From a cyanobacterium endosymbiont of Epithemia clementina EcSB (lineage in GTDB: Bacteria > Cyanobacteriota > Cyanobacteriia > Cyanobacteriales > Microcystaceae), in contig NZ_CP123991.1 of assembly GCF_029919255.1 (NCBI RefSeq), positions 2,705,833 to 2,769,832 of the forward strand: a stretch of DNA of 64,000 nt. The letters run 5' to 3'. Both the position numbers and the translations under genes were made by a program. Below, one piece after another: positions 58,484 to 64,000 of this stretch. Each line of letters opens with the position of its first letter. Positions within the stretch are counted from its first letter, which is position 1. The notes under the pieces are model-generated. The model worked only from the letters and a program-made list of their open reading frames with translations, was not told the origin of the DNA and did no database searches.

Positions 58484-58804
58484 ATGGGTCAATATTTTTT
58501 AATCGAGTCAAAAAGTCCTTTCGAGTCTACAGAAGTTACACACGATTATCAATTGGCATCTGATCTAGCTAAGTCAGGACACGAAGTGACTTTATTTTTA
58601 GTAGAAAATGGTGTACTAGCCACCCGTTCAACTATTATTCCCCCTGAACTAGCCAACCTCAATTCAGTTAAAGTCTTGGCAGATAGATTTTCCCTCGAAG
58701 AAAGAGGAATTGAGCCTTCTGAAGTGAATCCTGGTATTCAAGTTTCTACCATATCTTCAGTAGCTGATGCTATGGGACAAGGACAAAAAACCTTGTGGTT
58801 ATAA
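58484..58804 (+). CDS. DsrE/F-like protein 1
   Basis: A 106-residue soluble protein of the DsrE/DsrF-like (TusD/YchN) fold: MGQYFLIESKSPFES, the DYQLASDLAKSGHEVTLFLV core with the ENGVLATR loop, then VKVLADRFSLEERGI. Members carry or transfer sulfur in sulfur-relay pathways. The usual catalytic cysteine is not seen; the loop has N/G instead, so it may be a non-catalytic partner. It is followed by two further DsrE-type genes on the same strand, implying a small operon. Confidence 0.7.
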   Translation: MGQYFLIESKSPFESTEVTHDYQLASDLAKSGHEVTLFLVENGVLATRSTIIPPELANLNSVKVLADRFSLEERGIEPSEVNPGIQVSTISSVADAMGQGQKTLWL

Positions 58805-58881
58805 ATCAAGTCAAGGGTCTAGACGCGATAGCCTATGACCAAAAATTACCTACTGATTACTGTTTATTAGTAACTAAAAAA

Positions 58882-59292
58882 ATGAGTACAACAACCCTTA
58901 CATTTCTCTTAATGGATGCGCCATTTGAACAAGCGAGAACAACCACAGCTTTTCGGCTGATGGATGCCGCCTTAGAAAAAGGTTATAATGTTAATGTTTT
59001 CGCTTATGAAGGAGCAGTTTCCTTAGCCTTTTCTCACCAGAGACCTCACGCTAATAGTATTCATGGGCGTACTTTCGAAGAAGAAAATCATCCATTAACT
59101 AAAGATTGGGTGGCAGCGATGCAAGCCAAAGCAAAAGATAAGGGCTGTCAATTTGATTGGATTAATTGTGGTCTTTGTGTTGATGAAAGAGGTGTACAAG
59201 AAGCGATTGAAGGGTGTCGTCGCGGCGGACCTCAAGATTTTTTGCAATGGGCGACCGAGTCTACATCAACATTAGTTATTGGCACAAAATAA
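58882..59292 (+). CDS. DsrE/F-like protein 2
   Basis: About 136 residues from MSTTTLTFLLMDAPFEQART. It has the DsrE core (TTTAFRLMDAALEKGYNVNV, FAYEGAVSLAF) and the cysteines in KGCQFDWINCGLCVDERGVQ, where DsrE-type sulfur carriers hold their catalytic Cys. I choose ATG 58882; the frame is open from a GTG at 58795 that overlaps the preceding gene. It is the most likely catalytic member of the trio. A sulfur-relay role is inferred from the fold and neighbours. Confidence 0.75.
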   Translation: MSTTTLTFLLMDAPFEQARTTTAFRLMDAALEKGYNVNVFAYEGAVSLAFSHQRPHANSIHGRTFEEENHPLTKDWVAAMQAKAKDKGCQFDWINCGLCVDERGVQEAIEGCRRGGPQDFLQWATESTSTLVIGTK

Positions 59293-59366
59293 GCTAAAAC
59301 CTATTCAAAGTAAGTTTTAGTAAGGTAAGGGATAAAAGGATTCTGAATCTTTAAGGAGCATTAAGT

Positions 59367-59747
59367 ATGAAAGCATTACAAATTATTGAATCAGCTTATC
59401 GTTGTATCGTTGAAGAACAAGATGATCCGGTTATTTGGATAGTTCAAGTTTTAAAGACAGCCGGTGGCGAAGTCGATATTTTGTTACGAGGAAATGCCGT
59501 TAATTATGCCGTTAGTGGCCAAGGGAATGATGGGTTTACTTTAGGTTCTTGGCAACAAACTTGTCCAGCCAAAGTCGATCAAGATTTACAACAAGCTCTT
59601 GATAGCGGGTTAAAAGTGTATGCAATCGCAGAAGATATTGCCCAAAGAGGTATTCCTCAAACAAAATTACTTAGTGGAATTGAAAAATTGTCTCGTCGGG
59701 ATTTACCTAATTTGTTTGAACAATATAAACAAGTTTGGCGTTGGTGA
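59367..59747 (+). CDS. DsrE/F-like protein 3
   Basis: A 126-residue protein starting MKALQIIESAYRCIVEEQDD. It continues IWIVQVLKTAGGEVDILLRG, NAVNYAVSGQG, and a C-terminal RDLPNLFEQYKQVWRW. The N-terminal half has the alpha/beta arrangement of the DsrE/TusB-D group with one Cys in SAYRC. A ribosome-binding site (aaggagc) lies before the ATG. It completes a three-gene cluster with the two preceding DsrE-type genes, 75-78 bp apart. Family assignment is less sure than for protein 2. Confidence 0.6.
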   Translation: MKALQIIESAYRCIVEEQDDPVIWIVQVLKTAGGEVDILLRGNAVNYAVSGQGNDGFTLGSWQQTCPAKVDQDLQQALDSGLKVYAIAEDIAQRGIPQTKLLSGIEKLSRRDLPNLFEQYKQVWRW

Positions 59748-60135
59748 TTCAGTAATTAACACGCGCTTGACGGAAACTATAACTTCTATTTTGCTCTCAT
59801 AATAAGCTAAGTTCTTTGTTTTGATCAAATTTACCTAATTAATTAGGGTCTGCAGGGTCTGCTGGAAAAACATGAAATCTTTTTTCTTTCCTAAAGACCC
59901 TTTCTTTTTAGCAAATCCTGTACTTAGGGTTCTAGTTTATCAACTAGACTTCCCTTATTGCACAATATCAAAAAAATATTTATTATAAATAATATCTAAA
60001 GAAGAACTAAATCACTTATACTGTTTTCTAACACGTTACAAATATTCCTGAAAACCGAAGCGATAATATAGCTGGACTAAATTTTGGTACTTTTTAAAAT
60101 GAAATAGCTCTATATAGATGGGGTGATTCATTAAG
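59748..60135. other. spacer between DsrE genes and DUF790 gene
   Basis: About 390 bp between convergent genes. No coding remnant or strong hairpin was recognised. Confidence 0.45.
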
Positions 60136-61350
60136 TCATTCTAATAAATTTAAGATGGCTTTGGGGTTTAGCTTATCTTTAAACCAAACAATCCTCGTGG
60201 GAGTATCTGTGAATTTAACCCCTGCTTTTTCTAGATTCAATCGTTCAGAGATAGCTAGAATTAGATTATCTACACCGGAATTTTGGACTTGATAAAATTT
60301 CTTTTGTAAATATTCTTGTCGCCAATACCCAACAATTTCTAATAGGAAATCTCGCCCATCGGGATGCACTAAACGAAAGTCTGGAATCATCACACTCCCA
60401 CGTAAAGGAATTAAATCCACTTCTCTTTCTAGTCGCCATTGGGGTTTCAATTTTTCCCATCGTTTGGCGAAGGATTCTTCCAACATACTATCATAAGTTT
60501 TTTCTTTAGGATAATGACTAACTAAACCACAGCAATCATCCAAACTAAAATGACTAGTTTTAATTTTTCCGGTATAACTATCTTTAATTTGTAATTTAGT
60601 TTCGAGACTCCATTTACTAACATGGAGTAGAGCCGGAATCATTTTAGCTAAGGCTAACCCATAACGGGTACTAGCTTTAAATAGACTTGTCGGTCCATCC
60701 ATCATAATGGTAAATCCTGTGTCTGCATCTCCTTCGATATAAGCCATTAATTGAAATAATTTAAGATAACGAAATAGCAATTTATATTCCCCTGGATCAT
60801 TGCGATAAGCATTAATTCTAATGTGACTAGAACGATAGAAAATTCCTTGAACTTGTGATAAATTATAACGATGAATTAATTCTTCTGAAGTGGGAGACCC
60901 AAAATCAGTTAAGATACGATTTTCTTGTAAGTCTGCATAGAGTCCCCGTTCAATTTCACTAGGTAAGATCTCTCGATTTAATTCATCACTTAATAGACTG
61001 GCAATGTTATCTAACAGATAGGAACGGTTAGCGGGAATAGGGAGAGATTCTGCAGCGCGACTAAATACCAGTTGTCGTAGTTGTTCTGGTTCGAGGGGAC
61101 TAACAATTTCAAAAGTTGAAAAATTATTTTTTAACAGATGGGCCAACCCTCGTTTAACCCGATAATTTAAATCATCTCCTTCTAGAATTAGAAGGAGATG
61201 ATTTAGTTGTTCTTGAGTACTTCCTAGATTATCTTGAAAACAATCAATTTGTTCAGAAGCTAGGGTTAGCGCGTCACAATCTAAAGGGAGTTTTTTAGGC
61301 AAAATAGACTCGCCACTATAACGATAAATTAATAAATCAGAAGGCAACAT
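60136..61350 (-). CDS. DUF790 (Bax1-type) nuclease-like protein
   Basis: The ~404-residue protein matches DUF790: MLPSDLLIYRYSGESILPKK near the start and the central block RIRINAYRNDPGEYK-type (here HIRINAYRNDPGEYKLLFRY). GDADTGFTIMMDGPTSLFKA and the C-terminal PD-(D/E)xK-like core (VMIPDFRLVHPDGRDFLLEI) with VGYWRQEYLQKKF follow. Archaeal Bax1 proteins of this family partner XPB-type helicases and cut DNA. No helicase gene is next to it here. I prefer ATG 61350 over an upstream TTG at 61359. It is intact. Confidence 0.85.
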   Translation of the reverse strand: MLPSDLLIYRYSGESILPKKLPLDCDALTLASEQIDCFQDNLGSTQEQLNHLLLILEGDDLNYRVKRGLAHLLKNNFSTFEIVSPLEPEQLRQLVFSRAAESLPIPANRSYLLDNIASLLSDELNREILPSEIERGLYADLQENRILTDFGSPTSEELIHRYNLSQVQGIFYRSSHIRINAYRNDPGEYKLLFRYLKLFQLMAYIEGDADTGFTIMMDGPTSLFKASTRYGLALAKMIPALLHVSKWSLETKLQIKDSYTGKIKTSHFSLDDCCGLVSHYPKEKTYDSMLEESFAKRWEKLKPQWRLEREVDLIPLRGSVMIPDFRLVHPDGRDFLLEIVGYWRQEYLQKKFYQVQNSGVDNLILAISERLNLEKAGVKFTDTPTRIVWFKDKLNPKAILNLLE

Positions 61351-61359
61351 AATATTCAA

Positions 61360-61589
61360 TATGTGTTTAATAACAACATATAATTGTTACACAGTCATTG
61401 ATAAATAAATCATAAATTATGCATTTTTTACTTAAAACCCTAATAAAACCTATACTAGTAAATATCCCCTATTAACCCCTAAAGTAGCACTTCGATAGTT
61501 ATTATGGTTGATATCAGCAAGGAAGTCTATTGCAGACTAGATAGGGGAGTGTTCATTAGTTACAAAAAGCCTTAGTAAGGATACTCCAA
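61360..61589. other. upstream region of DUF790 gene
   Basis: About 230 bp with no recognised feature. Confidence 0.35.
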
Positions 61590-62020
61590 TAACTATTTGC
61601 TTTGGTACAACCCGGTATGAAGTTATAAAAATTCGAATACTATAAAAAGGCTGTTGTCAGCTACCAAAAGGTTCAACAGAAGAATTACTCAGAATGGTGC
61701 GATCAAGACTTTATTTATCTTGAAAGGTTACAAGAATACAATAAAGCCCTCAATTGTTTGAATCAACCTGTTAAACATTGTTCTAACGAATATTGAGAGT
61801 AGTTCCGTATGAAAAGCTTTAGGGATTAAACTGTATTATTATTGGGTATGGTGTCGTCAAAGGCAAATTGAAGAATAATTAAACTATCTCTATGAAGAAA
61901 TTAACTTTTATCAAAAAGATATGAATACTGCACTCAAAGATGACTATCTTGATAAGAACAAGTCTGTTATAAAGTTTTACCAAATTATCCATATAAAGCT
62001 ATTATTTATCTTTGCCTAAT
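61590..62020 (+). pseudogene. TPR-repeat protein remnant
   Basis: The + strand reads FEYYKKAVVSYQKVQQ, then NYSEWCDQDFIYLERLQEYN and KALNCLNQPVKHCSNEY. After breaks come YYYWVWCRQRQIEE and YEEINFYQKDMNTALKDDYL. The spacing of W, Y/F, L and A matches tetratricopeptide repeats of cyanobacterial type (WxxxGxxLExLxxYxxALxxxxxA). Stops and frameshifts break it repeatedly. It cannot be assigned to one TPR gene. Confidence 0.55.
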
Positions 62021-62143
62021 TTTAAGCTAAAAAAGTTTACCAATCTAGTTCATAGTTATGACGAAATATCTACCTCGATTTATGCTCTCCATTTTTTATT
62101 CTTAAATTTAGTTAAAATTACAAAACCTGTTAAGATAAGTCAT

Positions 62144-62655
62144 ATGCTTTCTAAAAAGAATAGCTCAATTTTATGAAGTTTTTAGTAACCTGCCAGAGCA
62201 AGTTATGGATGAACAGATGTATTATTATTATGTATAATAATACAAGTGACTATAAAATTAATCGTCGTCAATTTCAGATATATTTAATTGAAAAATTACT
62301 GAATTTAGTTCAGGTTTAAAACAGCAGTAAACCTAATTAATGTTAATTCTAAAATCAGAAAAAGCGCTTTCTATTTAGCTCAAAAATTCAAAGCAAATTA
62401 GATTGAAATTCTCCTATCTCCTGTGTAAGCTACTAGAGCTGATAAAAAAATAAAAATTGATAGAAATAGTTAATTTCTAGATAGCTAGTACTTCTGTTTA
62501 AGATGATAATTTTGACCTAGTGTAGTTTCTTGAAAATTGCGAACATATACTCAATAAAACTAAATGGCTTAATAAATGTTATCGAGTTCTTAGAGCAGGA
62601 GTGATTTTAATTTTAGCAACTTGGAATCATCGTCCTATTAATTCTTTGTAAGAGA
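62144..62655 (+). pseudogene. tocopherol O-methyltransferase-like gene, broken
   Basis: Pieces in order are KRIAQFYEVFSNLPEQVMDE with QMYYYY, YKINRRQFQIYLIEKLLNLV, SAFYLAQKFKAN, ILLSPV with ATRADKKIKI, and LENCEHILNKTKWLNKCYRV plus LRAGVILILATWNHRPINSL. This follows the gamma-tocopherol methyltransferase family (IQxFYDxSSxLWExxWGEHMHHGYY, RRxAQxDLIExLL, GGSSxYLAxKFxAxVTGITLSPVQA, SGEHMPDKxxFLQECxRVLKPGGxLxxATWCHRP). There are at least four frame changes or stops. It would have made an O-methylated tocopherol, a photosynthesis-related antioxidant. Confidence 0.78.
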
Positions 62656-63065
62656 CTTAACTCTTCTTTTAATTTATTTAAACATTGATTGTGTTTGACC
62701 TAACAAAAATTAATTCTGAGATAGATTGACTTTTTTTTACAATACAAATCTATATTAAAATTAATTATATAGTCTAATCTTATTAGACAATAGTTACTTT
62801 TAAACCTATCTTGATAACAAGTGAAACTATTCCTATCTCATTAAATATCTAATCATAAGTAATGATGAGTATTTTAAAATTTATAATCTTATCGATTAAA
62901 TTGAGTGGAGTATTTGATGTCATATGTGCAAAACGAGTGAAGACATTAAGTCTAGCATAATCCAACTTAAATACAAAACCAGCTAAAACATCGTCTATCT
63001 AAATGGGTATGGCTTTTGAAACACCTATTATTTGTAATCAGACTATGTCTTTTTTACGTTAAATC
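62656..63065. other. stretch between dead methyltransferase and LysR gene
   Basis: About 410 bp of AT-rich DNA. It may hold further debris of the methyltransferase 3' end, but nothing clear was read. Confidence 0.4.
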
Positions 63066-63995
63066 TCAAACTTTTGCTAAAAGATTAACAGGAGGAACAG
63101 AAAATTTTGTGCTCTCTTGAAGTAGATAGTCTAAAAACGCTTGAGCTACTACTGATAGTTGTTTACTCTCCCAATATGCTACATACCAACGACGTTTGAT
63201 CGGAAAATGTTCTACATCAAGTATAGTCAGTTCGCTATCCTTTCCCTCAGAAATCAGCGTATGTTGAGAAAGAATAGAAATCCCTAAGTTACCTGCAATT
63301 GCCTGCTTAATCGCCTCATTACTTCCTAATTCTAGGCGTACTTCAACAGATACACCGTGTTGATAGAACAGCTTTTGTATTGCCTGTCGAGTACCTGATC
63401 CTGATTCACGCATGATGAAGACTTCACCATCAAGATTGGTGATAGGAATGTTCTGTTTTCCAGCTAATGGATGGTTTCTAGGAGCAATCACCACTAAAGG
63501 ATTATCAAGAAAGGGTTGAGTTGATAATCCCATGCCATCAGGGGGTTCACTTACAACATACAAATCATCTCGGTTTTCCATTATAAGTTCCTGGATATGT
63601 TGATGATTGGTGACATTTAAAGAGATATCAATGCCAGGATATTGTTGACAAAACGTACCTAAAATTCGAGGAACAAAGTATTTTGCTGTGGTAATAACCG
63701 CTAATCTTAATTGTCCCCGTCGGGTTCCTTTTAAATCCGCTACTTTCATCTCAAAATTTTCTAACTTTCCAAAGATATCCTGACAGGTTTGAAGTAATTC
63801 TTTTCCAGCTTCAGTTAGATAAAGACGTTTACCAATTTGTTCAAACAACGGTAGACCGATAACTTTTGTTAGTTGTTTAATTTGGCTTGATACTGTAGGC
63901 TGAGTAATTAATAATTCTTCTGCTGCACGGGTAAAGCTTCCATGACGGGCCATAGTCTGAAAAACTTTTAACTGATGTAGAGTGGCTTGAATCAA
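63066..63995 (-). CDS. LysR-family regulator, CmpR-like
   Basis: The ~309-residue protein has an N-terminal winged helix-turn-helix (LHQLKVFQTMARHGSFTRAA, EELLITQPTVSSQIKQL) and a LysR effector domain with LRLAVITTAKYFVPRILGTF, DNPLVVIAPRNHPLAG and LELGSNEAIKQAIAGNLGIS. It closely resembles cyanobacterial CmpR/NdhR-type regulators of carbon-concentrating genes. The start shown is TTG at 63995, six bases from the window edge; the true start may lie outside. It is interesting because its presumed targets (CO2 uptake) would be pointless without a carboxysome. An alternative is a paralogue with another regulon. Confidence 0.82.
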   Translation of the reverse strand: MIQATLHQLKVFQTMARHGSFTRAAEELLITQPTVSSQIKQLTKVIGLPLFEQIGKRLYLTEAGKELLQTCQDIFGKLENFEMKVADLKGTRRGQLRLAVITTAKYFVPRILGTFCQQYPGIDISLNVTNHQHIQELIMENRDDLYVVSEPPDGMGLSTQPFLDNPLVVIAPRNHPLAGKQNIPITNLDGEVFIMRESGSGTRQAIQKLFYQHGVSVEVRLELGSNEAIKQAIAGNLGISILSQHTLISEGKDSELTILDVEHFPIKRRWYVAYWESKQLSVVAQAFLDYLLQESTKFSVPPVNLLAKV

Positions 63996-64000
63996 TGGGC

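Noticed and set aside
1-64000. tRNA, rRNA and CRISPR arrays
   Set aside because: Scanning for T-loop-like GTTCRA sequences with acceptor pairing, rRNA signatures and regularly spaced repeats found none that hold up.

Overview
The window comes from an AT-rich unicellular cyanobacterium of the Crocosphaera/Cyanothece type in advanced genome reduction. Many gene products are cyanobacterial in type (OpcA, SLH-OprB porin, COP23, DUF4346, DUF790, TldD/TldE, HpnH). Only about 58% of the window is intact coding sequence (my sum of the genes listed). The rest is very AT-rich DNA holding recognisable gene corpses. The dead genes include photosystem I subunit psaL, carboxysome shell genes ccmK3 and ccmK4, a tocopherol-type methyltransferase, a sulfite-oxidase-like molybdoenzyme, a site-2 protease, a DUF1816 gene, a TPR gene and at least three decayed IS630-family transposases. 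Loss of photosystem I and carboxysome genes, alongside intact sugar oxidation, respiration and hydrogenase maturation, fits a non-photosynthetic diazotrophic endosymbiont such as the spheroid body of rhopalodiacean diatoms (Epithemia/Rhopalodia). It fits UCYN-A less well, because UCYN-A keeps photosystem I. The species is an inference.

Layout. 1-3.5 kb: 3' end of miaA, then haem A/O synthesis (ctaA, ctaB). 3.9-7.6 kb: hydrogenase maturation genes hypC and hypF flanking dead psaL and a possible psaI relic. 8.1-12.5 kb: tldD, dead ccmK3-ccmK4, a whole decayed IS630 copy and a 58-residue gene. 13-21.6 kb: hpnH, pyk, a DUF4346 gene, a large porin and a compact structured-RNA/small-peptide locus. 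21.6-25.3 kb: cbiA, an unknown gene and a COP23 protein. 27.7-32 kb: argS, bioD, prs, yjbQ. 32.8-37.7 kb: fbp, zwf, opcA. 39-47 kb: a DUF6679-like gene, a dead molybdoenzyme, gntK, a DHH phosphoesterase, rlmB, a dead DUF1816 gene, nusB, DUF502 and HpsJ-like genes. 47.6-53 kb: pgl, a dead M50 protease, an ABC exporter pair. 54-61.4 kb: tldE, a DUF2079 gene, an IS630 relic, three DsrE-type genes, DUF790. 61.4-64 kb: dead TPR and methyltransferase genes and a CmpR-like LysR regulator.

How the genes fit together. zwf, opcA, pgl and gntK serve the oxidative pentose-phosphate route that makes NADPH; fbp and pyk bracket glycolysis. ctaA/ctaB supply haem for a respiratory oxidase, and hypC/hypF mature a [NiFe] hydrogenase. 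The porin is a plausible entry route for host solutes. This is the set expected of a cell burning imported sugar to support nitrogen fixation; no nif gene lies in the window. I saw no tRNA, rRNA or CRISPR array.

The most unusual unexplained features are a structured RNA/small-peptide locus at 21.34-21.56 kb, a 56-bp near-perfect palindrome between fbp and zwf, an attenuator-like set of three competing arms at 55.68-55.73 kb, and a recurrent class of long perfect inverted repeats in otherwise decaying intergenic DNA.
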